Assembly: GCF_001613545.1 (NCBI RefSeq)
Contig: NZ_BDCO01000002.1
Coordinates: 2,356,001 to 2,420,000 of the forward strand
Source: Terrimicrobium sacchariphilum
GTDB lineage: Bacteria > Verrucomicrobiota > Verrucomicrobiia > Chthoniobacterales > Terrimicrobiaceae
Reading direction: 5' to 3'
Length of the DNA stretch: 64,000 bases
A program made the position numbers and the translations under genes. Below are positions 17,801 to 26,692 of this stretch, piece after piece (the stretch's first letter is position 1; every line of letters starts with the position of its first letter). The notes under the pieces were generated by a model. It was not told the DNA's origin and did no database searches. It saw only the letters and a program-made list of their open reading frames with translations.

Positions 17801-19448
17801 GCTGCCCGGTCACAAGGTCAATGCGTACATCGCCAAGCTCCGTCACTCGGTGCCCGGCGTCACGCTCATCTCGCCTCCGCCGCATCACGACATTTACTCG
17901 ATCGAGGATCTGGCTCAGCTCATCTATGACCTGAAGCAGGTGAACCCGCGCGCCCGCGTCTGCGTGAAGCTCGTCGCCGAGGCTGGCGTCGGCACCATCG
18001 CGGCTGGCGTGGCCAAGGCTCACGCCGACATCATCCTGGTCAGCGGTCACGATGGCGGCACCGGTGCTTCCCCGCTCAGTTCGGTGAAGAACGCTGGCGG
18101 CGCTTGGGAAATGGGCGTGGCGGAAACCCATCAGGTTCTGCTGCTCAACGGCCTGCGCAACCGCGTCACGCTCCGCACCGATGGCGGAATGCGCACGGGT
18201 GAGGATATCGTTTACGCGACGCTGCTTGGCGCTGAGGAATATAACTTCGGCACGGCTGCGCTCATCGCGCTCGGCTGCGTCTACGTGCGCCAGTGTCACC
18301 TGAATACCTGCCCGGTCGGCGTTGCCACCTCGCAGGAGAAGCTCCGCGCGAAGTTCAAGGGCACGCCCGACAACCTCGTCCGGTTCTTCAACGCCGTGGC
18401 GCAGGAAGTCCGCGAGATCATGGCCAAGCTCGGCTACCGCACGATCAACGAAATGATTGGCCGTACCGAGTCGCTGCGTCAGCGCGTGGTGCCCGATCAT
18501 CCGAAAGCGAACACCCTCGACCTCAGCCCGCTCCTGGTGGACGTGGCCAAGGGCGATTCGACCATGGTGCGTTACGCCACCCGCTCCCGCAACGATGCTC
18601 CCGAGGATCGCACCCTCGACGACATCATCATGCAGGATGCGAAGGAGGCGATCAATGACGCCCAGCCGATCACGCTTTCCTACAAGATTACCAACGTCAA
18701 CCGCTCCGCCGGCACCATGGTGTCGGGCGAGATCGGCTACCAGTGGGGTGAGGAAGGTCTGCCTCCGGGCACGATCAACCTGCTCCTCCACGGTAGTTCG
18801 GGCCAGAGCTTCGGTGCGTTCCTCGCACCGGGCGTCCGCCTCGTTCTCACCGGTGAGGCCAACGACTATGTGGGCAAGGGCATGAGCGGCGGCGAGATCG
18901 TTATCAAGCCGGTCACTCCTCGCAAGTACACTCCGTCCGAGTGCATCGTCCTCGGCAACACCGTCATGTACGGTGCCACGGGCGGCGCCTTGTATGCGAA
19001 TGGCCGCGGCGGCGAGCGCTTCTGCGTCCGTAACTCCGGCGGCACTGCCGTAGTCGAGGGCGTGGGTGACCACTGCTGCGAATACATGACCAACGGCACT
19101 GTTGTGGTCCTCGGTCCGACCGGAAAGAACTTCGGCGCGGGCATGACGGGCGGCGTGGCTTACGTACTCGATGAAGGCAATACCTTCCTCGACCGCTACA
19201 ACCCGCAGCTCATTACTCCGGCCCGTCTGGAGAATGCCGACGACATCACGACGCTGAAGGAGTTCATCTACAAGCACCTTGAGCTCACCGAAAGCGCCAA
19301 GGCCCAGGCCATCCTGGCCGACTGGCCTGCTTACGAAGGCAAGTTCTGGAAGGTCAGCCCGACCGTCCCGGCTGCTGCTCCCGCCCCGGTGGAGGAGAAG
19401 CCCAAGGACGAACAGGTGATCAACGAGAACGTCACCGCCTCACGGTAA
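14865..19448 (+). CDS. gltB: Glutamate synthase, large (alpha) subunit
   Basis: 1527 residues, standard length. It transfers the glutamine amide nitrogen to 2-oxoglutarate. A 24-residue propeptide precedes the nucleophile C25 (EHDSCGVGF) of the class II glutaminase domain. Next come the central domain, the FMN-binding synthase domain (SNSGEGGEDP, GHDGGTGASPLSS) and the 3Fe-4S cysteines in CVYVRQCHLNTCPVG near residue 1138. A GXGXG beta-helix follows (GMSGGEIVI, GATGGALYANG). The ATG at 14865 has GGGGAA upstream. The small subunit gltD is not adjacent. The last 40 residues are Pro/Ala/Glu-rich. An intrinsic terminator follows. Confidence 0.97.
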   Translation: MNQNSLNTETLPTCMYRPEHEHDSCGVGFVAQVSGRRSNRILRMGLRSICNLMHRGALDADAKTGDGAGILTQIPYKLFVPEVTRLGHTLYKESDLAVGVLFLPHDNAYAQARAKAITEEVLEKRGLFLFGWREVPINLRVLGEKAQTTLPRIEHVLIGKPWGMADDDYERRLFLARNEIEDMAAAAKINNFYIPSFSHRVIIYKGLLVSASVEKFYPDLSNPDYETSICVYHQRYSTNTFPKWPLAQPFRMLAHNGEINTVRGNRIWMSAREAELQADFWGKDIDLLKPIIQPGGSDSASLDNALEVLTMSGRSLLHAVTMLVPPAWSSDKSLPKVVKEFYEYHRCICEPWDGPAALCFSDGITVGASLDRNGLRPARYKLTDDGIFVLGSEVGIDGLDLRNIVEMGRLAPGEMIAIDTAEGTLLRDADIKLGLASRKPYGEWLANNLVRFEHTKEEELKPSEGELDIMSLTQQQIAFGYSSEELDMILKPMYKDGAEAVGSMGDDTPLAVLSLRPRLLYTYFKQLFAQVTNPPIDPIREKLVMSLATIMGWRRNLLSESPEHCHQVVMESPIVFDAELNKLRAIGGDFESHTIPCTWPVSEGAAGLENAVHRICLEAESAVDNGGRLIILSDRGVDHQNVAVPMLVAVGAVHHHLSRVGKRMRASIIAETAEARDVHQIACLIGYGASAINPYLAFETAREMIEKGQVEGGFATAAINYKKALENGILKIMSKMGISLVSSYRGAQVFEAIGVSTKVIDECFAGTTTQIQGVGFNEIAAESLTRHHMAFGEAVPVEEGKLEDPGYYRVRRGGELHAVTPPVLQSFHTFVGIKGEDKAGKWEDYQKYVDAVLTNRPHSLRNLLDMIPAPTGPVPIEEVEPIEEIRRRFTTAGMSLGALSPEAHEALAIAMNRIGGKSNSGEGGEDPVRFKRREDGDWANSAIKQIASGRFGVTAAYLASAKEIEIKMAQGAKPGEGGQLPGHKVNAYIAKLRHSVPGVTLISPPPHHDIYSIEDLAQLIYDLKQVNPRARVCVKLVAEAGVGTIAAGVAKAHADIILVSGHDGGTGASPLSSVKNAGGAWEMGVAETHQVLLLNGLRNRVTLRTDGGMRTGEDIVYATLLGAEEYNFGTAALIALGCVYVRQCHLNTCPVGVATSQEKLRAKFKGTPDNLVRFFNAVAQEVREIMAKLGYRTINEMIGRTESLRQRVVPDHPKANTLDLSPLLVDVAKGDSTMVRYATRSRNDAPEDRTLDDIIMQDAKEAINDAQPITLSYKITNVNRSAGTMVSGEIGYQWGEEGLPPGTINLLLHGSSGQSFGAFLAPGVRLVLTGEANDYVGKGMSGGEIVIKPVTPRKYTPSECIVLGNTVMYGATGGALYANGRGGERFCVRNSGGTAVVEGVGDHCCEYMTNGTVVVLGPTGKNFGAGMTGGVAYVLDEGNTFLDRYNPQLITPARLENADDITTLKEFIYKHLELTESAKAQAILADWPAYEGKFWKVSPTVPAAAPAPVEEKPKDEQVINENVTASR

Positions 19449-19475
19449 GTTCCCAAGTTAGGCTAACTTCAATAG

Positions 19476-19506
19476 AAAAGGGCGGGCAGAAATGTCCGCC
19501 CTTTTT
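19476..19506 (+). terminator. Intrinsic terminator after gltB
   Basis: AAAAGGGCGGGCA pairs with TGTCCGCCCTTTT (one G-U wobble) around a GAAA tetraloop, with the T-run continuing TTTTTCTTT. It lies 28 bases past the gltB stop: a classical Rho-independent terminator with an A-tract on the 5' side. Confidence 0.88.
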
Positions 19507-19644
19507 CTTTGCGAAAGAACTGAAGGGGGAGGAGATACCCGCGCGGTTGCATCGAAGCCGCATGGATTCATGCTACCCAGGCACCCCATGCTCGTAAGCG
19601 GACCTTGCCGCCGAGCATCGGTTACAATTTGATTTAATTCGCCC

Positions 19645-20547
19645 TCAGGCGGACTGGGTGAAAAAGCGCCGCTGCTTTTCCGAGATCGGGCGCTCCAGCC
19701 GCTCGAGCACCTGCAGCATGTCCTCCCACACTTTGCGCTTCTCGCTGATGAGCTGATTGCGCAGGAGGTAGGCGGGATGGTACGTCGCCATCACCGGGAT
19801 GCCACGAAATTCGAACCACTTGCCTCGCATCTTGCCGACTGGTCCGTTGGAACCAAGCAGGCCCTCGACCGCAGTAGCGCCGAGCGCGACCATGGCCTTC
19901 GGCTTCACCAGGGCGATTTGCTGCTCCAGCCAGGGAATACACGTTTGCATCTCCTCGGGCTTCGGCTTGCGATTGCCGGTTGATCCCGGAGGCATATCGG
20001 GTCGGCACTTCAAAATATTGGCGATATAGACATCATCGCGGCTGTATCCCATCGCCTGGATGATCTTGGTCAGGAGCTGACCGGCCTTCCCAACAAATGG
20101 CTCTCCCTGCAAATCCTCATCCGCCCCCGGGGCTTCGCCGACGAACATCAGCTCGGCATTGCGGTTGCCCACGCCGAAAACGACCTGGGTGCGGGAGCGC
20201 ACGAGATGCTCGCATTTCGTGCAATTCAGCGCCGCCGCCTCCAGCGTCTCCCATGTCCAGACTGGCGATATGCTCGGTGCATCTGCAGGCGTCTCTGCGA
20301 CGATGGTGATCTGCGGCGGTAGGGAAGGCTTGGTTTCGGCAGGAGCAGGCTTGGCCACAGGAGCTGGCGCAACCGCCGTTGATTTGGCCGCCTTGGTGGC
20401 CTCCGTTGCGAGGGAGCGCAATGCGGCCAGGCTCTGCTCCGATGCGCTGACCTTTGGGCCGAAGCCGTTCTTGATCTGCTTCAGCATCGGCAGGGTTTCT
20501 GCCAGGGCCTGTTGGAATACGTCGCTCACTATCCCTATATTCTCCAA
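19645..20547 (-). CDS. Type 4 uracil-DNA glycosylase (Fe-S)
   Basis: 300 residues. The catalytic domain starts near residue 95. The four cluster cysteines are C109, C112 ([12 protein letters not shown]), C181 ([10 protein letters not shown]) and C203. The family 4 motif GEAPGADED (residues 137-145) and the HPAYLLRN motif near the C-terminus are present. It excises uracil from DNA. The first 95 residues are an Ala/Pro/Lys-rich linker after a short helical head ([19 protein letters not shown]). That is longer than thermophile family 4 enzymes but common in annotated homologues. It lies 16 bases behind the esterase gene and could be the last gene of that unit. Confidence 0.92.
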   Translation of the reverse strand: MENIGIVSDVFQQALAETLPMLKQIKNGFGPKVSASEQSLAALRSLATEATKAAKSTAVAPAPVAKPAPAETKPSLPPQITIVAETPADAPSISPVWTWETLEAAALNCTKCEHLVRSRTQVVFGVGNRNAELMFVGEAPGADEDLQGEPFVGKAGQLLTKIIQAMGYSRDDVYIANILKCRPDMPPGSTGNRKPKPEEMQTCIPWLEQQIALVKPKAMVALGATAVEGLLGSNGPVGKMRGKWFEFRGIPVMATYHPAYLLRNQLISEKRKVWEDMLQVLERLERPISEKQRRFFTQSA

Positions 20548-20563
20548 TTCTCCGCCGCCTGAC

Positions 20564-21784
20564 TCAAGGCTTCTCCGGCAGCGAACTGCGAATCTTGAAA
20601 AACTGGCTCTCGACTGAGTCCTGAGCCCGGGGGAAGGGGATGTCTTTGCCGTCGATATGCAGGATGGGGGTGAGAAAATCGTTATCCGCCGTCATTAAGA
20701 GCGTCACCATCGACGGATGCAGCGGCGGCACGATCACGATGCCCTCCCATTTCGCGGCGAGGCGCTTGGGATCGGGGACGATCGCGGGCAGGTTGAAGAG
20801 AAGCGTCTTGGCCACCGGGCGGGCCGTGGCGGCGCTGCCGTGGTCGAGGATGTTTGTCGCCATGGAGAGATCGGCAATCCATACCGCCTTGTTGCGAGCC
20901 GCCGGGTAGTCGAGACTGCCATTGCGCCCCCGGTTGTCCCGCTCCAGCACGAGGAGGCGAGTCTGGCTTAACGCTGCCAGATCATTCACTGAGACGCTGT
21001 CGAGATCCTGCGGTTCGCTGGTCTCCGGCACCACGGTGGAAAATGGGTATGCGTACAGCGCCGTGGGCTTGCCGGAGGCCAGGTCGAGGATCAGCAGATT
21101 GGTGGTGGGCGATTTCTTCGCGCCGTCCTGCATCAGGCCGCTCTGGAAGATGAGCGCGACAGATTTCCCGTCTGGCAGCAGGCACATGCCCTCCGGCCCC
21201 TGATTCACCGCGCGGCCATGGACAAGTTTCTCCGTATTCGTGAAATCAATCCTACCATCAGCGCGGCGAGGGCGAAACATTTCCGGCAACACAATGCGCC
21301 GGATGATCTTGCCGTCGCGGGCGAACTGATAAAGCAGCGGCCCATATTCATCGGTCACATAAAGCGTTCCATCGGGAGCGACGGCGATGGCTTCGGGATC
21401 GAGGCAGGTGCGACCGTCCTTGAGCCTGGGGATTTCCGAGTTGGGATCATCCGGGATCAAGCCGCTCATCTCGCGGCCCTCCTCGTCGCGGAAAAGGACG
21501 GCTTCGACCACTTGCGGATTCAGGTCATCGCCTTGGAGATCGAGGCGGACTTTGACATAGCGCGGGCGGTAATCAATCGTGCCATCTCCCGCTCCGCGAT
21601 CCGGGATGCAAAAGAACAGGCCGCTTTCGGGATCATGAGCGATGCCGGATCCCAGTCCGCCGACAGTGTCGCCGAGATTGTCGCGAGTGTCGGAAGGGAT
21701 GGAACCCGAGGCGATCACGACAGAGTCCGCCCGTGCCGACTGCAGCAGGGCGAGGGAAAGGAGGAGAGACAGGAAGGACTTCAC
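20564..21784 (-). CDS. Secreted esterase-like/phytase-like beta-propeller protein
   Basis: 406 residues with a signal peptide, [19 protein letters not shown], so periplasmic or exported. Motifs match the 'esterase-like activity of phytase' family (PF13449): [20 protein letters not shown], then PDRGAGDG near the start, [20 protein letters not shown] in the middle and [21 protein letters not shown]-terminal [11 protein letters not shown] completes the propeller pattern. Its first four bases overlap the ABC ATPase stop (ATGA), tying it to the peptide-type importer. The natural substrate of this family is poorly defined; a phosphoester or other ester linked to the imported solute is a guess. Confidence 0.83.
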   Translation of the reverse strand: MKSFLSLLLSLALLQSARADSVVIASGSIPSDTRDNLGDTVGGLGSGIAHDPESGLFFCIPDRGAGDGTIDYRPRYVKVRLDLQGDDLNPQVVEAVLFRDEEGREMSGLIPDDPNSEIPRLKDGRTCLDPEAIAVAPDGTLYVTDEYGPLLYQFARDGKIIRRIVLPEMFRPRRADGRIDFTNTEKLVHGRAVNQGPEGMCLLPDGKSVALIFQSGLMQDGAKKSPTTNLLILDLASGKPTALYAYPFSTVVPETSEPQDLDSVSVNDLAALSQTRLLVLERDNRGRNGSLDYPAARNKAVWIADLSMATNILDHGSAATARPVAKTLLFNLPAIVPDPKRLAAKWEGIVIVPPLHPSMVTLLMTADNDFLTPILHIDGKDIPFPRAQDSVESQFFKIRSSLPEKP

Positions 21785-22626
21785 GATTTCGCGGCGAGTT
21801 TGGAATAATCGATCGTCTTGAGGCGTTTTTCCTTCGAGCCCAGCCGCGGGATGCAGGCCATGAGCGCCTTGGTGTATTCGTGCTGGGGAGAGTGAAGAAT
21901 GCTCTGCGTATCGCCGTACTCGACGACTTCTCCCCGGAACATCACCGCCATCCGGTCGCAGAGTCCCTGGGTGATGGCGATGTTGTGAGTGATGAGAATG
22001 AGCGACATGTTGAACTCCGCCCGCAGGCGTTTGAGCTCCGCCAGGATCTGCGCCTGGATCGTGACATCGAGTGCCGTCGTCGGTTCGTCCGCCACCAGCA
22101 GGCTGGGGCGGCAGCTCAGAGCCATCGCGATCATCGCGCGCTGCTGCATGCCACCGCTGAGCTGGTGTGGGTAGTCGTGCATTCGCTTCTCGGGATTGAC
22201 GATTCCCACCGTCTTCAGCCAGTGAACGATCTCCGCATCGACATCCTTCACCTCGGGCCGATGGAGGCGGATCGCCTCGGCAATCTGGCTGCGAATCGAG
22301 TACACCGGATTCAGCGAGGTCGAGGGCTCCTGGAAGATATAGGCAATACCGCCGCCGCGGATCTTGCGCAGCCTGTCCGGCGACATGGTGAGGACGTTCT
22401 CGCCCTTGAAAAAGATGTCGCCGCCTGCATACAGCGCCGGAGGCGAGGGGAGCAGCCGGGTGAGCGACAGCGCGGTCACGCTCTTGCCGCTGCCGCTTTC
22501 GCCCACGATGGCCAGCGAGGAACCTTCCTTGAGCGAGAGGGACACATGCTTCACGGCTTCCGTTACACCATGCTCGGTGCGGAAGTTGATGGATAGGTCG
22601 CGGATTTCCAGCAGAGAAGGGCTCAT
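21781..22626 (-). CDS. Peptide/nickel-type ABC transporter ATP-binding protein (DppD/OppD-like)
   Basis: 281 residues. Walker A GESGSGKS (residues 42-49), signature [15 protein letters not shown], Walker [13 protein letters not shown] and H-loop LILITHNIA are present. The C-terminus keeps the oligopeptide-family [18 protein letters not shown] but is shorter than most DppD/OppD proteins, with no extended Cys motif for an Fe-S cluster. No second ATPase (DppF/OppF) follows; the next gene is the esterase. The transporter may therefore use a homodimer of this protein or a partner encoded elsewhere. Confidence 0.92.
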   Translation of the reverse strand: MSPSLLEIRDLSINFRTEHGVTEAVKHVSLSLKEGSSLAIVGESGSGKSVTALSLTRLLPSPPALYAGGDIFFKGENVLTMSPDRLRKIRGGGIAYIFQEPSTSLNPVYSIRSQIAEAIRLHRPEVKDVDAEIVHWLKTVGIVNPEKRMHDYPHQLSGGMQQRAMIAMALSCRPSLLVADEPTTALDVTIQAQILAELKRLRAEFNMSLILITHNIAITQGLCDRMAVMFRGEVVEYGDTQSILHSPQHEYTKALMACIPRLGSKEKRLKTIDYSKLAAKS

Positions 22627-22629
22627 GGG

Positions 22630-23550
22630 TTACTTGCGTTCGGATCGGCTTTCGGCGGCCTGACGCAGCGCGTCACCCGCAAGGTAAAAGGCCAGGGCGG
22701 CGATGAAGATGGCCATGCCTGGGAAGACAATGAGCCACCACGCATCGAGGAGGTACGTCTTGCCGTCGGAAATGATGTTGCCCCACGTCGCCTGCGGGGG
22801 CTGCACGCCGAAGCCGAGGAAGCTCAGGCCCGCCTCGGTCAGGATGGCGTCGGGAATACCCACTACCGCCGTCACGATGATCGGCGCGGCGGCATTGGGC
22901 AGGATATGGCGAAAGATGATGCCCGGCGTACGGATTCCCAGCGCCTTGGCCGCGCGTACATACTCGGTCTCGCGTAGCGTCAGAAACTCCGCCCTCACGA
23001 GCCGAGCCGTGCCGGTCCAGCTCACCAGGCCGATCACGACAATGATGTTCATGATGTTGGGCCCGAGCAGGGCGACCGCAGTGAGGATCAGGAAAAACGA
23101 CGGGAAGCACAGGATGGCATCCACGACGCGCATGATGATGTTGTCAATCCAGCCTCCGAAGTACCCCGAGATCGCGCCGACCGTCACACCGATGAAAAGC
23201 GAAACCGCCACCGCGACGAAGCCGACGGTGAGCGAGATGTACGATCCATTCAGCAGGCGCGAGAGCACGTCGCGACCGAGATTATCCGTCCCCAGCCAAT
23301 GCGCGGCCGAGGGCGGCATGAGCTTCTGTGTCAGCTCGGTGGTATTTGGATTGTAGGGAAAGTAAACGCCGAGGAGCGAGCAAATGCCCGTCACCAGCGC
23401 GATTGTGAAGAACACCACGATCACGATGGAGGATACAACCCCGACGGGATTCTTGCGGAAGCGTCGCCACATGCGACGGCCCGGACTTTCCAAGAGCAGG
23501 GGAAGGTCAGCGACCTCGGCGGAACTGGCGGTGGATGCGGTCGTCGTCAT
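22630..23550 (-). CDS. Peptide-type ABC transporter permease (DppC/OppC-like)
   Basis: 306 residues. An N-terminal OppC_N segment with a membrane helix at about 37-58 (VGVVSSIVIVVFFTIALVTG) precedes the BPD_transp_1 core. The ATPase-contact loop reads EYVRAAKALGIRTPGIIFRH. LGTDNLGRDVLSRLL is the characteristic DppC/OppC sequence. It starts by overlapping the DppB-like stop by one base (TAATG) and ends 3 bases before the ATPase gene. Confidence 0.93.
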   Translation of the reverse strand: MTTTASTASSAEVADLPLLLESPGRRMWRRFRKNPVGVVSSIVIVVFFTIALVTGICSLLGVYFPYNPNTTELTQKLMPPSAAHWLGTDNLGRDVLSRLLNGSYISLTVGFVAVAVSLFIGVTVGAISGYFGGWIDNIIMRVVDAILCFPSFFLILTAVALLGPNIMNIIVVIGLVSWTGTARLVRAEFLTLRETEYVRAAKALGIRTPGIIFRHILPNAAAPIIVTAVVGIPDAILTEAGLSFLGFGVQPPQATWGNIISDGKTYLLDAWWLIVFPGMAIFIAALAFYLAGDALRQAAESRSERK

Positions 23551-24512
23551 TATTCGAGTCGCACACGGGGATCGACCACGGCGTAGAGTACGTCGGAGAT
23601 CAGGTTTCCTATGAGAATCAGGGCAGCCACGATAAAGTTGATCGCCACCAGCGTCGGATAGTCGCGCTCCAGTACCGCCTCGTAGCCGAGTCGGCCCAGC
23701 CCCGGATACGCGAAGATGGTTTCAATGATCACCGACCCGCCGATGAGTCCCGGGAGCAATCCGCCGATGCCCGTGATGAGCGGGCGGATGGAATTGCGCA
23801 GCGCATGCTTGAAAAACACCGTGTCCGGCTCCAGTCCCTTGGCCCGCGCCGTGCGAATGTAATCTTCCCGCAGCGTCTCGATCATGCTGGCTCGAATGAA
23901 GCGCGATTGCACCGCGATGCCGCCGATGGAGAGCACCACCGCCGGAAGGGCGATATGCCAGAAGCGATCCAGCCACATCGACGCCGCATTCGGAAAGATC
24001 ACGCCATAGCTCTGCGTGCCCAGGATCGGCACATCGGTAAACCGCACCAACCCGATCACGATCAGGTAGGAAATCCAGAAGCCCGGCATCGCGATAAAGA
24101 TAAACGCCAGAATCGACGTCAGCAGGTCGGGCGTCTTACCTGCGTGCTTTGCCGCATAGACGCCGAGCGCCAGGCCGAAGCTGAGCGAAATCACCGCCGC
24201 CAGCACATTGAGCGATATCGTCGCAGGCAGGCGCTCGCCAATCTTCTGTAGCACGGGCCGGTCGTCCTTGATGCTCTTCAGGTTGCCATTGAAGAGATCG
24301 CGCATATTGAGCCAGTACTGCTCGATGAGCGGGCGATCGAGGTGGAACTTCTTTTTGAACGCCTCCTTCACCTGCGGGGTGATCTTGGGGTTCAGCTCGC
24401 CCCACGGGTACGGACTTCCGGGTGTCAGCGTGATAATGAAAAACGAGATCAGGCTGATGAGGAAGGCCAGTACGACCGAGATGGCGAGGCGGCGAATGAT
24501 GAAATTCAGCAT
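23550..24512 (-). CDS. Peptide-type ABC transporter permease (DppB/OppB-like)
   Basis: 320 residues. It begins MLNFIIRRLAISVVLAFLIS, the usual DppB/OppB first helix, followed by a periplasmic segment containing LDRPLIEQYWLNM. The core includes the EAA-type loop EDYIRTARAKGLEPDTVFFK and the late LIGGSVIIETIFAYPGLGR signature. Its ATG lies one base before the stop of the solute-binding gene, and it overlaps the DppC-like gene, so the three are tightly coupled. Confidence 0.93.
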   Translation of the reverse strand: MLNFIIRRLAISVVLAFLISLISFFIITLTPGSPYPWGELNPKITPQVKEAFKKKFHLDRPLIEQYWLNMRDLFNGNLKSIKDDRPVLQKIGERLPATISLNVLAAVISLSFGLALGVYAAKHAGKTPDLLTSILAFIFIAMPGFWISYLIVIGLVRFTDVPILGTQSYGVIFPNAASMWLDRFWHIALPAVVLSIGGIAVQSRFIRASMIETLREDYIRTARAKGLEPDTVFFKHALRNSIRPLITGIGGLLPGLIGGSVIIETIFAYPGLGRLGYEAVLERDYPTLVAINFIVAALILIGNLISDVLYAVVDPRVRLE

Positions 24513-24513
24513 G

Positions 24514-26583
24514 TCAGCGAGGGAGTTTGTCCGCGTATTCCGGACGGTAGAACCACTCGGAGTAATAACTCCAGCCGGCCTTGGTCATTTCGACAGGTGA
24601 GTCGATCCATCCTCCTTTTCCATCGGGACGGCGGATGCGGTAGCTGTCCTTCCAGAGCACCGAGGTCGCCTGCGGGACGAAGAGGAAGAGATACGGCTGG
24701 TCCTTGTAGATGATGCTCTGGAGCTTGCCCGCCATCTCGATGATCTTGTCGCGGTTGTATTCCTGACGGATGTCGACGAGCAGCTTGTCCACTTCCGGAT
24801 TGTTGTAACTGACGACGTTAAGTTGCTCGGGGTTGTTCTGTGACGAGTGCCAGATTTGATACTGATCGTAGTCTGGCCCGAGCGACCAGCCCAGTACCAT
24901 GGCGTCGAAGTCTCCCTTGTTGATGAAGTTCTTCAAAAATACGGCCCACTCGTAGAGTTCGATTTTCACCTCGATCCCGATCTGGCGGAAGTTGTCCTGA
25001 ATGAGCGTGGCGATATCGCGGCGGACCTCTCCGCCGTTGTTTGTGATGATCGTGAACGTAAACCGCTGGCCGTCCTTCGTTAGGATTCCATCCGTTCCCG
25101 GCTTCCATCCCGCTTCGGCCAGCAGTTGGCGAGCCTTCTCCACGTCGTACGGGATCGGCTTTACGTCGGGATTGAAGAACCACATCTGCGGCAGGAAGAT
25201 GCCGGTGCTCTGCACTCCGTAGCCGTAGAGGATGTATTTGATCATCTCGGGCACATTGACCGCATGGGCCAGCGCCCGACGCACCCGCTCATCCTGAAAG
25301 ATCGGACGCTTCAGGTTCCAGCCGACGTACGAGTAGGAACTGCTCGGATACGAAAACAGGTCGAAGCGGCTGTCTTTGCGAAACTCGCTTACCGCCCACG
25401 GATCAACCCCCCAGAAATCAATCTGTTTGGTTTCGAAAGCGAGCCGCAGCGAAAGCTGGTCGCTCAGCACGCGGTATACCATGGAATCCAGCCATGGCCC
25501 CGGCGCGTCGAAGTAATCCGGGTTGCGCACCAGCCGTACGTATTCGTTCGTCTTCCATTCGGAGAATTTGAACGGCCCGGTGCCGATCGGGTTGCGGTTG
25601 AAATTCTGCGCCCACCATTCTGGCGATTTGCCTTCGAGCAGATGAGATGGGAGCAAACCGATCATCCAGCTTTGGAGGGCGGGGGAGTAGGGCTTGCGAT
25701 AGACCACGCGGACAGTATGCGGGTCGGGAGTTTCCACTGCCTGGATGTAGAGAAAGTCCGGCTTGCGCGGAGACGCTACCGCATCGTCCATGATCGCATG
25801 GTAAGTGAAAACCACATCCGCCGAGGTGAAAGGCGTGCCATCATGCCATTTAACATCGTCGCGAAGGATGAAATCCACGATCGGCTCCGCCAGAAATGGC
25901 TGTACATCGCCGGCCGCAACCGTTCCTTTTTGCGTCCGACCGGCCAGGAAGTCCTGCAAATCCTTCACCACTGGCGCGGGGTCACCCACCACTGTCACCT
26001 CAAAGGCCGTATCGGATTCCACCCAGTTGCGCACCGCCTTGGCGCCGGTCTCCGTCTCTCGCCAGGCCTTGAGCGTCTCCGCAGCCCTTCCTTCGAGGTC
26101 TGCGCGAACAATGGTCGCCGAAACGAGATTCTTGGAATCAAAGAGTCCCATGATCTCCTGCGATGCCGCCATACCCGGCTCAGAGAAGGTCAGAACCAGT
26201 GAGGAACCATCCTGCCGGGCATCGGTGAGTTTCCAGTCCGCCCAGCGGCCGCGCATGAAAAACAGCTTCCCCATTGCACCGGGTACGGACTTTGGATCGT
26301 CAAAGAATATCGTCGTGTGTTGGCTCAGGGCGAAGGACTTGGCCAGATCCGTGGTGATTTCCAATTCCGCACTGTACTTGAGCAGGCCATTAAAGATCAT
26401 GCTGCCCACATCGCTGGCGGCGGAATCCGCCTGCTGGATTGGGTTGAGCATGGACGGCTCGGCTATCGAGCCGATCGTCATCTCATTCTTCTTGTCGGAA
26501 CTGAGCCTCGTCTCGTTGAAGAACGCCACCGCGATGGCAACGATCAACAACGCCGGGAGGCCATGAAGGAAAAACCGAATCAC
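24514..26583 (-). CDS. Peptide-type ABC transporter solute-binding protein, family 5, enlarged
   Basis: About 689 residues from GTG 26583 (VIRFFLHGLPALLIVAIAVAF), which provides an N-terminal membrane or signal segment. A longer upstream frame would run into the divergent MFS gene and is rejected. SBP_bac_5 features are EPSMLNPIQQADSAASDVG, DDVKWHDGTPFTSADVVFT, NPIGTGPFKFSEW and a C-terminal YNRDKIIEMAGKLQ helix. Between the first lobe and the WHDGTPF motif there is an insertion of roughly 150 residues, making it clearly longer than the usual 500-600. It heads the importer operon and sets substrate choice; the ligand is unknown. Confidence 0.88.
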   Translation of the reverse strand: MIRFFLHGLPALLIVAIAVAFFNETRLSSDKKNEMTIGSIAEPSMLNPIQQADSAASDVGSMIFNGLLKYSAELEITTDLAKSFALSQHTTIFFDDPKSVPGAMGKLFFMRGRWADWKLTDARQDGSSLVLTFSEPGMAASQEIMGLFDSKNLVSATIVRADLEGRAAETLKAWRETETGAKAVRNWVESDTAFEVTVVGDPAPVVKDLQDFLAGRTQKGTVAAGDVQPFLAEPIVDFILRDDVKWHDGTPFTSADVVFTYHAIMDDAVASPRKPDFLYIQAVETPDPHTVRVVYRKPYSPALQSWMIGLLPSHLLEGKSPEWWAQNFNRNPIGTGPFKFSEWKTNEYVRLVRNPDYFDAPGPWLDSMVYRVLSDQLSLRLAFETKQIDFWGVDPWAVSEFRKDSRFDLFSYPSSSYSYVGWNLKRPIFQDERVRRALAHAVNVPEMIKYILYGYGVQSTGIFLPQMWFFNPDVKPIPYDVEKARQLLAEAGWKPGTDGILTKDGQRFTFTIITNNGGEVRRDIATLIQDNFRQIGIEVKIELYEWAVFLKNFINKGDFDAMVLGWSLGPDYDQYQIWHSSQNNPEQLNVVSYNNPEVDKLLVDIRQEYNRDKIIEMAGKLQSIIYKDQPYLFLFVPQATSVLWKDSYRIRRPDGKGGWIDSPVEMTKAGWSYYSEWFYRPEYADKLPR

Positions 26584-26692
26584 CAGCGCGCAAGATAGCG
26601 CGTCCTCCGGCTCTGGAAAGCGGGAAGTGACCGCGAAAATAACCGATTTTTCTGCTGTGCGGCTGCGGGTGCGAATTGCAGAGTCTCGGCGC

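Noticed and set aside
14712-19277. Open frame of about 1520 codons on the strand opposite gltB
   Set aside because: It mirrors gltB codon by codon in a high-GC genome, shows low-complexity His/Asp/Val/Leu-rich composition with no recognisable domain, and gltB itself is unmistakable.
19449-19644. Possible RNA gene in the 196-base gap after gltB
   Set aside because: Beyond the terminator no cloverleaf or conserved RNA pattern is visible.
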